NCBI RefSeq assembly: GCF_003581615.1
Contig: NZ_QXFH01000076.1
Location: forward strand, 185,506-249,505
Reading direction: 5' to 3'
DNA: 64,000 nucleotides
Source: Flagellimonas lutimaris
Lineage (GTDB): Bacteria; Bacteroidota; Bacteroidia; Flavobacteriales; Flavobacteriaceae
The translations under genes were made by a program, and so were the position numbers. The notes under the pieces are model-generated. The model was not told the DNA's origin. It ran no database searches and worked only from the letters and a program-made list of their open reading frames with translations. This document shows, in pieces, positions 1-8,430 of this stretch. The first letter of the stretch is position 1. Each line of letters opens with the position of its first letter.

Positions 1-1807
1 CCACCCCATTATCCGAATACTTCACCGTCAAGGTCTTTCCGGCACGTTTAAAGCCCAAGGTCACCATTTTGGCATGGCTATGCTTGCCCATATTGATCAT
101 GAGTTCCTGAAGCACCTTGAAAAGCACCTGTTGGGAAAGCGGGGCCATTTCGTTCCATTGAATATCCTTGACACCGGTGACAAAAAGGTTTGCATTTTTA
201 GGGGTCCTGAAATGGAGCATTTCCAAAAACTCGTCCTTGAAACGACCACCTGTGCCCACTTCATTGATTGCTCTGGAAAAATTCCGGCTCTGATTGTAGA
301 GCGCATCCAATTTATCCAGGACAGCTGACTTATCGGCATCGCTTTGCAACATCAACATGGTTTGATTGAGCCCTGCCCCGAAATCGTCATGTAGCCTACG
401 GGACATCTCAGCTTCCGTTTCAAGAGTGGCCTCCAATTTTGCCAATTTGTTCCGTTCTTTCAATCGCTTGGTTCGTTGCCCGAAATAATAGATAACAAAG
501 CTTAGGCCCAACAACAACACTATAGATCCCAAATAGGACATTGTTTTTTTATTGCGTTCCCTGGCCGTCAACAATGCCTGTTCTGCCTTCTCTTTTTCCA
601 GCCTTAGAATGGATTCCTGCTTCAACTTATCGTCATATTTGTACTTCGCGAATTGGGTCTCGACACTTAACTCCTCTTTATAAAGACTATCATTCAGATG
701 AACATATCGTTCATAGAGTTTTACATTGTTGGGCTGCAACTGGATCATAAAACGTAACGCATCCGTTTCCGCCCTAGGAACGTTCATTCTTTTTGAAACT
801 TGGATCACAGAATCAAAATAAGCCATTGCCATTGGAGGTTTTTTTTTCATGTAAAACTCTCCCAAATGCGTATAGCTGGCCATCTGCCCCCTCATATCCG
901 CTTTTTTTATCCGAATCGCCAATGCCTTTTGAAAAGAATCGTCAGCAATTTCTTGGCCCACTAGCCATTTCGTATAGGAAAGATTATCCAGTATCCTGGC
1001 ATATCGGGCTGTGGAACTATCCAAGGAAGAATCCTTTAAGAGCCTTTCAAAAATAGCAATGGCCTTTTCGTATTTTCCATCATCCACGAGGGTGGCACCC
1101 AAATTATTCTCAAATGCGATTTTATCTTTTGCATTAACACTATTAGCTATAGCCTTTTCATAATAGGCTATGGCGTCCTTTAAATTGAACAACTTTCTGT
1201 GGTTGGTTGCCAAAAGATTGTAACATTGGACCAATTCATCCGTGTGCTCAGTGGCACTTAAAAATACTATGGCCTCAGTTACCGTTTCTTTACTTCCAAA
1301 AAAATCATTTTGATCTTTTTGAATCGTGGCCATATTCAATAATGTCTTCCCTACCCAACTACTGTCCTTAGCCAGTTCGAATTGGTTTTTAGCCGCGCTG
1401 TAATTCTCAAATGCCTTTTTATAATCGGATTCGACTCGGTCATGGTAATAACCCATAAGATAATATTGGGAAGCTTGTATCCGGGGCCAATTAATTCTAG
1501 CTGCTGTATTAATAAAGTTCCGATGGTGAAGCAATAAGCTGTCATACTCCCCAGCTTGAAATAGTAAAGAACTTTTCTGGTACAACAAGTTACCAAGAAC
1601 GGAGTCATTCTTTAGATTCTTTGCCAAGTATATGGCCCTATCCAAGCTTTTACTTTTTTCGGTAATGGAAATATCTTCTCCGATGGAACGATCGTAATAG
1701 ATTTGTATGCTGTCATACTTCACTATGGTGTCCATCGTCCCTTTTTTATCGGATGGCACACAGGAAACAAGAATTGTCAGTATGATAAGGAATGAATAAG
1801 GTTTCAA
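1..1807 (-). CDS. TPR-containing sensor histidine kinase, 3' part outside window
   Basis: Read on the minus strand from a TTG codon at 1807; the reading frame is open to the window edge, so the kinase C-terminus is missing. The N-terminus is a lipoprotein-type signal (hydrophobic run ending LVSC). About 350 residues of tetratricopeptide helices follow, with lines such as DAIAYYEKAIANS and EKAIAIFERLLKDS, then one membrane helix (IVLLLGLSFVIYYFG) and a dimerization box RRLHDDFGAGLN whose His is the probable phosphoacceptor of the HisKA_3-like class. The start of an N-box (ELMINMGKHSHA) is visible before the edge. It probably autophosphorylates and passes phosphate to a response regulator that should lie just outside. 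The TTG is preferred because the first in-frame ATG (1735) would delete the signal and an in-frame stop lies just upstream. CTG at 1813 is an alternative start. Confidence 0.85.
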   Translation of the reverse strand, partial: MKPYSFLIILTILVSCVPSDKKGTMDTIVKYDSIQIYYDRSIGEDISITEKSKSLDRAIYLAKNLKNDSVLGNLLYQKSSLLFQAGEYDSLLLHHRNFINTAARINWPRIQASQYYLMGYYHDRVESDYKKAFENYSAAKNQFELAKDSSWVGKTLLNMATIQKDQNDFFGSKETVTEAIVFLSATEHTDELVQCYNLLATNHRKLFNLKDAIAYYEKAIANSVNAKDKIAFENNLGATLVDDGKYEKAIAIFERLLKDSSLDSSTARYARILDNLSYTKWLVGQEIADDSFQKALAIRIKKADMRGQMASYTHLGEFYMKKKPPMAMAYFDSVIQVSKRMNVPRAETDALRFMIQLQPNNVKLYERYVHLNDSLYKEELSVETQFAKYKYDDKLKQESILRLEKEKAEQALLTARERNKKTMSYLGSIVLLLGLSFVIYYFGQRTKRLKERNKLAKLEATLETEAEMSRRLHDDFGAGLNQTMLMLQSDADKSAVLDKLDALYNQSRNFSRAINEVGTGGRFKDEFLEMLHFRTPKNANLFVTGVKDIQWNEMAPLSQQVLFKVLQELMINMGKHSHAKMVTLGFKRAGKTLTVKYSDNGV

Positions 1808-1825
1808 GTACAGGAGGTTGGTTCA

Positions 1826-1858
1826 TAAAAAAGCCATGCCCGATATCCAGGCATGGCT
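1826..1858 (-). terminator. Rho-independent terminator of the poly-proline lipoprotein gene
   Basis: A perfect 9-bp stem (AGCCATGCC / GGCATGGCT, 1832-1840 and 1850-1858) is followed on the minus strand by a run of six T. It lies 20 bases after the stop of the 58-residue lipoprotein gene and just before the kinase start, so it should separate the two transcripts at least in part. Confidence 0.75.
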
Positions 1859-1877
1859 CAAATTAATGAAATTATTA

Positions 1878-2054
1878 TTACTGATCCCCTCCTCCTGGTG
1901 GTGGGGGAGGTGGAGGTGGTGGTGGATTTTCATCATCCCCTTCGGTTGCAACGGTTTGGAAGAGCATCTCGGTATCGGCCACATCTTCCTTGGCACAAGA
2001 AAATAAGAACATATTGAAAACTACGGCCAATAAGGCCAAATGAATTTTTTTCAT
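1878..2054 (-). CDS. Small poly-proline lipoprotein, 58 residues
   Basis: A 58-codon frame starting ATG AAA AAA at 2054. Residues 1-20 form a typical Bacteroidota lipoprotein signal (MKKIHLALLA..., cysteine at 20 in the context LFSCAKED). The mature part is acidic and then has ten consecutive prolines followed by GGGDQ at the C-terminus. No family recognised. The poly-proline run should stall ribosomes and need EF-P. It is followed by its own terminator and sits upstream of the sensor kinase in the same orientation, so it may be an envelope-located partner of that kinase; this is inference only. Confidence 0.6.
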   Translation of the reverse strand: MKKIHLALLAVVFNMFLFSCAKEDVADTEMLFQTVATEGDDENPPPPPPPPPPGGGDQ

Positions 2055-2327
2055 CTTTATGAAATTTTAAGATTGAACAAAGAGGGGGCTGTCCGGATTT
2101 TCCAGAGCGATGTTGCTTTTCAGCCACCCTGTGAGTTTTGGAGTACTCCTTTGCTATGGTTGGAAAGTGAAAACTGCATGTGACCCTTTAGGCTACTTTC
2201 CAATGAACCCTATACAGGTCACATTGCAGCATTCCATAAAAATGAATTTTCTAGAATGGCTATGTCAGCAACACATAGCGGAATCCATTTTCTGAGACAA
2301 AGTAAAGTGAGATGTTGATTTGAATCG

Positions 2328-2402
2328 TGGACAAAGCATGGACTTGTATTGGACATCTTTTGGACACCAGTGACAACAAGCGTTTACAGCTGAAATTGGA
2401 CA
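2328..2402. promoter_or_regulatory. Four TGGACA repeats upstream of the 2439 gene
   Basis: The 385-base gap between the divergent genes at 2054 and 2439 contains four copies of TGGACA at 2328, 2350, 2361 and 2397, all on the plus strand, with start-to-start spacings of 22, 11 and 36 bases. Two of these are close to whole helical turns. They end 36 bases before the preferred start of the plus-strand gene. They could be operator half-sites for a regulator; nothing else recognisable lies in the gap. Confidence 0.35.
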
Positions 2403-2438
2403 GAACCTGTCTTGAGGAAATTTGTATTTTTAACCATT

Positions 2439-3212
2439 ATGGATGACAACAGAATCGGTGAAATCGTTCAAAAGGTCTTCGCCAAGGCCAAAAGGGAGTG
2501 TATCTCCCAAAAGAAAAATGCCCTTGCCAAACACATTGCTCACCAGATCCAGGAAAATCATGGCTATATCAGTTATCGCACCTTGGAAAGGGCCTACGAC
2601 CGCCATATCCTTGAGGACAGTACCGTAAGTGAACGTAATGCAGAGAGCATTGATCTGTTTTGCCAATATCTGGGATATGAAAATTACCAGGACTTTATAA
2701 AAAAAGAAAACCGGGCCAAAGGTGCCTCGCAGGAGGAGCCTCCTACGGGTCCAAATACAAAAAAAACGAATGTAACATACTATCTATTGGCAGCGATCTT
2801 TGTCGTTGTCCTAATGCTTGTTATGCTTGGGGCATGGCCTTTTGGAAACAATACCGCAAAGAAGGAGACCACTGTAAATTGTATGACCTGGGCCGACTCC
2901 CTATATGTACCTATATCCTGTGATATCGCACCCTTATCAACCTATGGAACGCCTGTCGTACCCATTGATCCCATAAAAATGAAAAACTTCAAAAAGGTCA
3001 AAGTGAATATAGCCACCAGGTTTTTTTCAGAGCACACCAACGAGCCTCGGTTTTGGTACTACAAGAACAAGCAGGGAGAAATAGAATATTTCACCGCTCC
3101 CGGACTCCACCCCATCACCGGGAAGACCTTGGATGAAATCACCGAATATATCATTCAAAAATATGTTCCTAAACATATGAACAGGCCGGACTCCTTTGTT
3201 GAGGAACGGTAG
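2439..3212 (+). CDS. Single-pass membrane protein of unknown function
   Basis: A charged cytoplasmic-type N-terminal domain of about 100 residues (KAKRECISQKKNALAKHIAH, later DLFCQYLGYENYQDFIKKEN) is followed by a Pro/Thr-rich linker, one strong membrane helix near residues 110-132 (YYLLAAIFVVVLMLVMLGAW) and a C-terminal region of about 130 residues that would be extracytoplasmic. The N-terminal part ends in a YENYQDFI segment that I associate, without proof, with Bacteroidota proteins carrying a small helical domain before the membrane helix. I chose ATG at 2439 because the sequence just upstream (GTATTTTTAACC) looks like leader; a start at 2412 adds nine residues. No catalytic motif seen; function unknown. 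Confidence 0.65.
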   Translation: MDDNRIGEIVQKVFAKAKRECISQKKNALAKHIAHQIQENHGYISYRTLERAYDRHILEDSTVSERNAESIDLFCQYLGYENYQDFIKKENRAKGASQEEPPTGPNTKKTNVTYYLLAAIFVVVLMLVMLGAWPFGNNTAKKETTVNCMTWADSLYVPISCDIAPLSTYGTPVVPIDPIKMKNFKKVKVNIATRFFSEHTNEPRFWYYKNKQGEIEYFTAPGLHPITGKTLDEITEYIIQKYVPKHMNRPDSFVEER

Positions 3213-3290
3213 AAAAACCATGGTCCACGGAATGAAGTTCTCCAAGTTCCAATTCACTTCAATGGGACACACTTAAAGCCCTAAAGGCTG

Positions 3291-4877
3291 TTATTGCTTA
3301 AATATATTCCTTACTTCACGGTGCACCTTCAAATAATGTTGCTCCAGGTCGGCCTCGTTATGGGTCTTGGGCTTTGGCAAACCTCTTTCAATTTGGGGCC
3401 TTGGAAACTGTACTTTCCTGTCCTTCCCGTCCGAAAACACCACAAACTCGCCCTGTTTCAACCGAAAGAAAACCTCTGCCCTGCGTTTGGACACTTCCTT
3501 TTCCCCTTGCGTAATCCGTCGTTCCAGATTCAGGCCAGAGCTCTTGCTCACGCTCCGGGTGGGTATTTTTACCAACTCAAAGAACCGCTCATAATATCGG
3601 GCAGTATCAGGGTCGTTGACTTTCCCAAAAAACTGATAGGACAGGTTGGAGAGTATGGCCTTACTGGCCTTCTCCCCGTACATCATATCATTTTGAACCT
3701 TGTCCTGGAGCACATAGACACTTACGATACCATAACTCCGTAATGTGGCCGGTATGCGGTGCATGTTCAATAGCCGTAAGGTGGAAGCCTCTTCCAATAG
3801 CATAAAGGAAGGTTTTCTATCTCGTTGCGACATCTGTTTGGAGATGGTGTGGATAATGGTCGCAATCACAGGGGAAAGGGAAGCATCCTTTTGTGGATTA
3901 TTGACCAAAGCGATTACCGCAGGATGTTCTTCATTATTGATGTCCAAGGAGATTTCATCCGCAGATAGGACCATAAAAATTTTTCGGGTGCTGATCTTTT
4001 TAATGGCATTGGCCAGGGTACTGAGCACCCCTGCCGTCTGCCGTTCCGATCCCACCCCGCTGATAAAGGCATCGGCCATGGCCCTAGAGGTGATGTTCCC
4101 CCTTAGGAACTTGATCAGGCTTTTGGTGCCCAACTGTTGGTAAAGCGCCATGAGATGGGGCAAGGTACAATAAGCGGGGTAGTCCGTTTTCAATCGCCAG
4201 ATGAGCCCACTGATCAGTCCTTCCGCGGCATCCTTAAAAAAGCGTGAAGTACTGTTCTCATCGGAATCCCGATGTTCCATCAGGTTTTCCAATAGCACCC
4301 GGGATACCTCGTGTACACTTTCCTCATCGAGCAGATAGTGGGGTGCTATGGGATTTACACGATGATGGATGGGCCCGAAGGATACTATCCGAAAGGGAAT
4401 TTGTTCATCTTGCCAGAGGGGATAGGCCATTTCCGTAATCTCAAAGTCTTTATAATCATGGATGATCCCAGAGAAATGTTGCTTCTGAAAATGTTGTAGC
4501 AAACCATAAATGACACTTTCTGTCTTCCCGCTACCCGCGGAGGCCATCACCGATATGCCGCGACGGATGTTCCCTAAGACCAAAGGCCTTCCCCTGACCT
4601 TTAATTTGACCTCGAAAACCTTTGATGCTTTGATTAGATCTTTATGATAATCCACCAAACCGTAGATTACGGTATGCGTAAAAAATAGCGGAAGCCATAG
4701 CACTAGGGCTTGTTCCAAAAATAGCATCCATCCCCTACTCCATTCTATGAAGATCATCACCAACATAAACAGAACCAACCCGAATAGGTAGCCCTGCTTA
4801 AGGTAGCGGTGGAGCACTACCGAAATACCAGTACCCAACAACCATCCCATCACTAAATAGCTCAAATTGATTTCCAT
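3291..4877 (-). CDS. TraG/TraD-like coupling ATPase of the mobilization module
   Basis: 528 residues. Residues 1-75 hold about four membrane helices. A P-loop follows near residue 110 (SAGSGKTES) and a Walker B-like strand FMLLEEAST near 356; the spacing and the conserved block around STLANAIKKIS fit the type IV secretion coupling protein (VirD4/TraG/MobC) family. Such proteins carry the relaxase-DNA complex from the cytoplasm to a mating channel. It is third in a minus-strand run (accessory protein, relaxase, coupling ATPase), 11 bases after the relaxase gene. No channel genes (TraA-TraQ type) are in the window, so the element probably borrows a channel or those genes lie elsewhere. It is shorter than many TraG proteins but looks complete. 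Confidence 0.88.
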   Translation of the reverse strand: MEINLSYLVMGWLLGTGISVVLHRYLKQGYLFGLVLFMLVMIFIEWSRGWMLFLEQALVLWLPLFFTHTVIYGLVDYHKDLIKASKVFEVKLKVRGRPLVLGNIRRGISVMASAGSGKTESVIYGLLQHFQKQHFSGIIHDYKDFEITEMAYPLWQDEQIPFRIVSFGPIHHRVNPIAPHYLLDEESVHEVSRVLLENLMEHRDSDENSTSRFFKDAAEGLISGLIWRLKTDYPAYCTLPHLMALYQQLGTKSLIKFLRGNITSRAMADAFISGVGSERQTAGVLSTLANAIKKISTRKIFMVLSADEISLDINNEEHPAVIALVNNPQKDASLSPVIATIIHTISKQMSQRDRKPSFMLLEEASTLRLLNMHRIPATLRSYGIVSVYVLQDKVQNDMMYGEKASKAILSNLSYQFFGKVNDPDTARYYERFFELVKIPTRSVSKSSGLNLERRITQGEKEVSKRRAEVFFRLKQGEFVVFSDGKDRKVQFPRPQIERGLPKPKTHNEADLEQHYLKVHREVRNIFKQ

Positions 4878-4888
4878 AACACTTTGTT

Positions 4889-5908
4889 TTATATCCCTAT
4901 GGAACCCGATTCCAATGCCTTTCCGATACCCTTTTTGAGTTGCAACATCGCCTTATAGGCCAATTGGGCCTTATTGGTCGGAATACTGGGCACCTTGACT
5001 CCCGCTTTGAACAACAATTGCCGTGCGGCCTGTCGTTCATGGGCCGGCAATCCTAAAAGGGCCGTAAAGAACCTTTTGGGGTCTTTGTCAAGGAGATTTC
5101 GGGCGTTATAGGTCTCCACAAAGTTTCTGCGATATCCAAACTGTTTATCAAAGGTCTTTTCCGCTGCCCGATAGAATTTATCGCGATCAAAACCCTGCTT
5201 GACCTTTTCACCGTTTAGGGTGGTTTCCGAAGTCCGGAACTTGGACCCAGGGGAAAGGCTAAGGGTATTGGTCACATCCTTGCGGCTTACGATGATATGA
5301 ATATGGCTCTGGTGCCCTTCCTTTGCCATCCCTGTAACAATACGTTTGCCATTCAGTTTATGTGGTGCTTCCTGTTCCAATACCTGAATCTTTTCCTGAA
5401 GATGGGCTATATCGCCTTGCTCCCTTCCCTGTTTGATGGCCCTTACCTGGTGCTGTAGTTCTAAAATTTTACTGGCAAAAGGCTGGTTTTCCTGTACCGC
5501 CCTGTCCTTTTCGGAATAGCTCCGTTCCCGCTCCAGCTTCGCGAAATAAAGCACATCCTTCACTGTCACTACCTTGTCTCGATAAAAGGCCGCTGCATAA
5601 GTGTTCATCAGTTCGCGGGTATACTGTCTCAACTTTTCTGGATCGTTCCCGATATGTCTGAGTTCCGCTTGGGAGGGACTGACCATAATGGAATAGAACT
5701 TGGGATCCTTTTTACTAAGCTTGGCCGTATTGGCATCGATTTCGGCAATGACCTGCTCCGCATCGATATCATGTTCCGTCTGGTTAAAAAATCGTTCTTG
5801 GGCCTCCAAGGGCTTTCCTTCGTTTTCCTTTTCCAGGTATTTGACAAAATCCCGAGCACTGCCTTGATAGTTGGCCCCCATGTGTTGGCGTGTAATGGCG
5901 ATATACAT
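4889..5908 (-). CDS. Relaxase/mobilization protein, MobB-like (DUF5712 type)
   Basis: 339 residues starting MYIAITRQHMGANYQGSARD, an N-terminus characteristic of Bacteroidota mobilization proteins annotated MobB or DUF5712. A histidine cluster near residues 196-206 (GHQSHIHIIVSRKDVTN) matches the metal-binding HxxxHxH motif of MOBP/HUH-type relaxases. A charged helical segment with coiled-coil character lies at about 150-180. The enzyme would nick oriT and stay covalently bound to the strand being moved. Which tyrosine is catalytic cannot be told by eye. It starts two bases after the accessory gene ends and precedes the coupling ATPase, so the three are one operon. Confidence 0.82.
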   Translation of the reverse strand: MYIAITRQHMGANYQGSARDFVKYLEKENEGKPLEAQERFFNQTEHDIDAEQVIAEIDANTAKLSKKDPKFYSIMVSPSQAELRHIGNDPEKLRQYTRELMNTYAAAFYRDKVVTVKDVLYFAKLERERSYSEKDRAVQENQPFASKILELQHQVRAIKQGREQGDIAHLQEKIQVLEQEAPHKLNGKRIVTGMAKEGHQSHIHIIVSRKDVTNTLSLSPGSKFRTSETTLNGEKVKQGFDRDKFYRAAEKTFDKQFGYRRNFVETYNARNLLDKDPKRFFTALLGLPAHERQAARQLLFKAGVKVPSIPTNKAQLAYKAMLQLKKGIGKALESGSIGI

Positions 5909-5910
5909 AA

Positions 5911-6498
5911 TTAAAGGTTTTGAAGTTTTGTTCGGTATTTCTCGATGGCTCCGGGTTTGAGGTCCAGTTTAAGATGCTCCTTACCAAAAGGGTTCTTGGC
6001 CACGGACACATGATCCAATACATGTTCAAAATCGGTTTTCAGTTCCTCGAGTTGCTCGCACAGCCGTTCATGAACGATCTTGGGCACGGTAATCTCTGTA
6101 TCCAATAGTTGAGGCTCTGTAGGTGGTGATTTCTCTGTCAATTGCTGTTCAAAAAACTCAAAATCGCCTTCCCATTCCTCATCGGTTTCGGCATCCAACT
6201 CTTGTTCAAAGAGGGCCTGGATCATACTGACGGTGGGCAAGGTCTGTTCCTTTTCGATACTGCGTAAAATGGCCACCATGGCATTAAAGCGTCGCTTCAT
6301 GAACAATTTCATACTGGCCAAGGTCTCCCCGAGGTGTTGGTCCGGATCGATACCATGACGTTCAAAAAAATCGATCATGGACAACAAGGTCATGGATTGG
6401 GACTTACCAAACCGTTTGGAAAACCGTCTAAACTTCAAGAGTACCGGTTCCTTGATGCTCAGGCTTTTGAAACGCTCATTTTTGTCCTTATTTTTCAT
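5911..6498 (-). CDS. bfmA: BfmA/BtgA-family mobilization accessory protein
   Basis: 195 residues. The first 70 contain a helix-turn-helix or ribbon-helix-helix-like basic part (SLSIKEPVLLKFRRFSKRFG, SMTLLSMIDFFERHGI) that I recognise as the BfmA/BtgA mobilization family of Bacteroides elements. These proteins bind the oriT region and help the relaxase. The C-terminal half is acidic and probably coiled. It is first gene of the mobilization operon. The 620 bases upstream contain the palindrome at 6663-6685, a candidate for oriT or promoter elements. Confidence 0.8.
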   Translation of the reverse strand: MKNKDKNERFKSLSIKEPVLLKFRRFSKRFGKSQSMTLLSMIDFFERHGIDPDQHLGETLASMKLFMKRRFNAMVAILRSIEKEQTLPTVSMIQALFEQELDAETDEEWEGDFEFFEQQLTEKSPPTEPQLLDTEITVPKIVHERLCEQLEELKTDFEHVLDHVSVAKNPFGKEHLKLDLKPGAIEKYRTKLQNL

Positions 6499-6914
6499 AT
6501 TTCCGTGAAAAATCGCTTGATTTCATTGGGACTGAGGCCGTTTTCCGTGAAAAACATCTTTAGCCCACTTTTCCATGTCCCACCCAATCCCTATAAACAC
6601 TGGCCATACGGGGCATATATGATCGGTAGCGTTGCGCCAGCACGCTATCCTCTTGCTCTTCTTTTTTGTCCCGCCGGGACAAAAATGCATCGCACAACTT
6701 GGTTCCATTCCTTTCTGAAAACCCTGTTTGCGTTAACAAAACAAGTTATCAGCATAAGGGTTTATGGACCAGTTGCCGTAGTTCTGTAAAAGTCAAATCA
6801 AAGGGTACGGACTTTTGGAAAGTCAAAGCTGTATGTAATGGCAGTTACCATGGACGTGCCGTACCATTTCGCCATGGACTGTATTGGCTTAAAGTTACAC
6901 ATATTGGTCTAGAG
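6499..6914. other. Gene-free leader of the mobilization operon, oriT candidate region
   Basis: About 400 bases between the mobilization operon start and the terminator of the ssb-radC operon. No convincing gene. A 23-base palindrome (6663-6685) is the only strong structure. A plus-strand open frame at 6666-6986 exists but has an atypical start and composition. By position this stretch must hold the mobilization promoter and is a likely place for oriT. Confidence 0.4.
6663..6685. repeat. Perfect 23-base palindrome upstream of the mobilization operon
   Basis: TTTTTGTCCCG, one central C, CGGGACAAAAA. The arms are 11 bp and exact. As RNA it folds as a GTCCC/GGGAC stem followed by a U-run on either strand, so it could be a bidirectional terminator. 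As DNA it could be an oriT hairpin or a binding site for the accessory protein whose gene starts 165 bases away. Confidence 0.7.
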
Positions 6915-6946
6915 AAAATAGAAAAACCCAATCATAATGATTGGGT
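6915..6946 (-). terminator. Terminator of the ssb-radC-small ORF operon
   Basis: The stem ACCCAATCAT / ATGATTGGGT (10 bp, perfect, single-base centre, so a loop of 3-5 after fraying) at 6926-6946 is followed on the minus strand by TTTTCTATTTTC. It lies 60 bases after the stop of the 42-residue gene. Confidence 0.8.
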
Positions 6947-7005
6947 CGATTTGGTTCATCGCGTACAAAAAATATGCTTACTGTAATATCATTTGACAAC
7001 CTTTG

Positions 7006-7134
7006 TCATAGATTCCAAAGTTCAGGGTCAAAACCATAGGAATAGTCCTTTGTGTCGTGATACTTCGCTTCCCTTTTTTTAGGTTCAGGTGTCATTGGCT
7101 TTGAAGGCCTTTGTACAAATTTATAGGATACCAT
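7006..7134 (-). CDS. 42-residue charged small protein overlapping the radC end
   Basis: The frame starts with ATG at 7134 inside the last codons of the radC-like gene (14-base overlap, different frame) and runs 42 codons to TGA at 7006. The peptide is rich in K, E, P and Y (MVSYKFVQRPSKPM..., ...SYGFDPELWNL), has no membrane segment, and ends 60 bases before a strong terminator. The overlap suggests translational coupling with radC. I know no family. The protein-like composition and the terminator placement are the evidence; confidence is moderate. Confidence 0.5.
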   Translation of the reverse strand: MVSYKFVQRPSKPMTPEPKKREAKYHDTKDYSYGFDPELWNL

Positions 7135-7570
7135 AATCCGCAAAACTATAGTAGCGTCCATCAGGTGCCATTATGATATGATCTAGGACCTGGACATCGA
7201 ACAGGCGTGCCGCCTCTTTGATCTTTTGGGTCAATTGCTTATCGGCTTCACTGGCTTTCAATTGCCCGGAGGGGTGGTTATGGGCAAGAATGATACCGAC
7301 GGACAGGGTTTTTAGGACAATGGCAAAAAGGATGCGCAGGTCCACCAAGGTTCCCGTGATACTCCCTTGGGAAAGTGAATAAATGCCCTTAACCTTATTG
7401 GATCGGTTGAGCAAAAGGATCTTAAAGGTCTCATGGAGTCCTATGGTATCCATATCCCAGTGGTTGAAGAGCAAACTCGACACTTCCTTGGAATTTGACA
7501 GGGACTGGGATTTCAGGGTACTGGGCTTCTCCTGATAACTGATCTGTATTTCGTTGACATTGTGTTCCAT
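7121..7570 (-). CDS. RadC-like JAB/MPN-domain protein
   Basis: About 149 residues from ATG at 7570 (a longer frame begins at 7627, but its extra residues MPKFYLGHPNPFLIYNTTK do not look conserved). The C-terminal half carries the JAMM/MPN+ metal signature: IILAHNHPSG followed by the downstream acidic part (EADKQLTQKIKEA) and LDHIIMAPDG. Genes of this short RadC type are very common on Bacteroidota mobile elements; their biochemical role is not settled, DNA repair being doubtful. It lies between ssb and the 42-residue gene in one operon. Confidence 0.88.
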   Translation of the reverse strand: MEHNVNEIQISYQEKPSTLKSQSLSNSKEVSSLLFNHWDMDTIGLHETFKILLLNRSNKVKGIYSLSQGSITGTLVDLRILFAIVLKTLSVGIILAHNHPSGQLKASEADKQLTQKIKEAARLFDVQVLDHIIMAPDGRYYSFADYGIL

Positions 7571-7636
7571 TTTCGTGGTGTTATAGATTAAAAAAGGATT
7601 GGGGTGCCCGAGGTAGAACTTGGGCACCCATCACCA

Positions 7637-7984
7637 TTACTCCTCGCTGGTCGATCCGCCCAACAATAGGATCTCGCTCGCTATCACTTCGGTGACGTAG
7701 CGTTTGTTCCCTTCCTTGTCCTCGTAGGAACGGGAGGTCAGTTTCCCTTCGATGGCGATTTCCTTGCCCTTAGCCACGAAACCCTCGATGATATCGGCCA
7801 GCTTCCCCCATCCGATGACGGTATGCCATTCGGTATTGGTTACCCGCTCCCCATCCTTGTTCTTGTAATGTTCATTGGTGGCCAAGGTAATTCGTGCCAC
7901 ACGTTTTCCGCCGTCAAGATTAGTAATTACAGGGTCCTGCCCCACATTTCCGATTAGTTGTACTTTGTTTCTCAATGTACTCAT
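7637..7984 (-). CDS. ssb: Single-stranded DNA-binding protein
   Basis: 115 residues, an OB fold with typical Ssb blocks: NKVQLIGNVGQDP at the start, RITLATNEHYKNKDGE, TEWHTVIGWGKLADI, VAKGKEIAIEGKLTSRSYED and GNKRYVTEVIASE. It is shorter than chromosomal Ssb, with a minimal C-terminal tail (GGSTSEE), so it lacks the usual long linker and the aromatic tip that recruits partners. Element-borne Ssb proteins protect the transferred single strand in the recipient. First gene of the ssb-radC-small ORF operon. Confidence 0.95.
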   Translation of the reverse strand: MSTLRNKVQLIGNVGQDPVITNLDGGKRVARITLATNEHYKNKDGERVTNTEWHTVIGWGKLADIIEGFVAKGKEIAIEGKLTSRSYEDKEGNKRYVTEVIASEILLLGGSTSEE

Positions 7985-8264
7985 GATTAAAAGTTTTTAA
8001 TGGTCTGCTGTCTTCCTCTTTTGGATGCATCAGCAAACAGGGTTAAAAATTTCCCCTCTATTTTTTTGGTCATTGTCTCCCAAATTTTAAGGGGCGTTTG
8101 TTTGCTTCTTACGTGCGCAGCACCATAAAAGAAGGGGGTTCTGTCCAGGCTTTTGGAACAGAAATCGGGAGGCTCCACAACGTAGCAAAACCTTTAGGTT
8201 TTCAAGGAAGTGGAAACCCTAATTATGGACAAAACAGGGCTTGGCCTTGACAGGTTCAATAAGG
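7985..8264. other. Leader of the ssb operon, no gene seen
   Basis: The start of the 855-base gene-free gap between the divergent ssb operon and the restriction operon. It should contain the ssb promoter on the minus strand. I see no convincing gene; small open frames here have no protein-like composition. Confidence 0.4.
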
Positions 8265-8396
8265 GCCCTTGGGCATTCCTTCAGACCCAAGGGCAAGGAA
8301 GCGTACGGAAAGTTAAGCGAGCGAAGTCCTTGGTGTCCTGATTGGAAGGCACCGGGCACTGCCCTGTTTTTCGACGCACCGAAAAACAACCAGGGC
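8265..8396. repeat. Hairpin-rich segment in the control region
   Basis: Three structures lie in 130 bases. GCCCTTGGG / CCCAAGGGC (8265-8273, 8286-8294) is a perfect 9-bp stem. GGGC-act-GCCC lies at 8354-8364. GCCCTG (8361-8366) pairs with CAGGGC (8391-8396), enclosing TTTTTCG (8367-8373) paired with CGAAAAA (8380-8386). Density of perfect stems is far above what the flanks show. It could be an oriT, an origin, or a structured RNA. Confidence 0.6.
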
Positions 8397-8430
8397 TTCT
8401 TTTATTACAGAACCCTTAAAATTTGAACGG

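Noticed and set aside
6666..6986. 106-codon plus-strand frame opposite the mobilization leader
   Set aside because: It starts with TTG inside a palindrome, spans a minus-strand terminator, and its content (many C, S, W and basic residues) is not protein-like.
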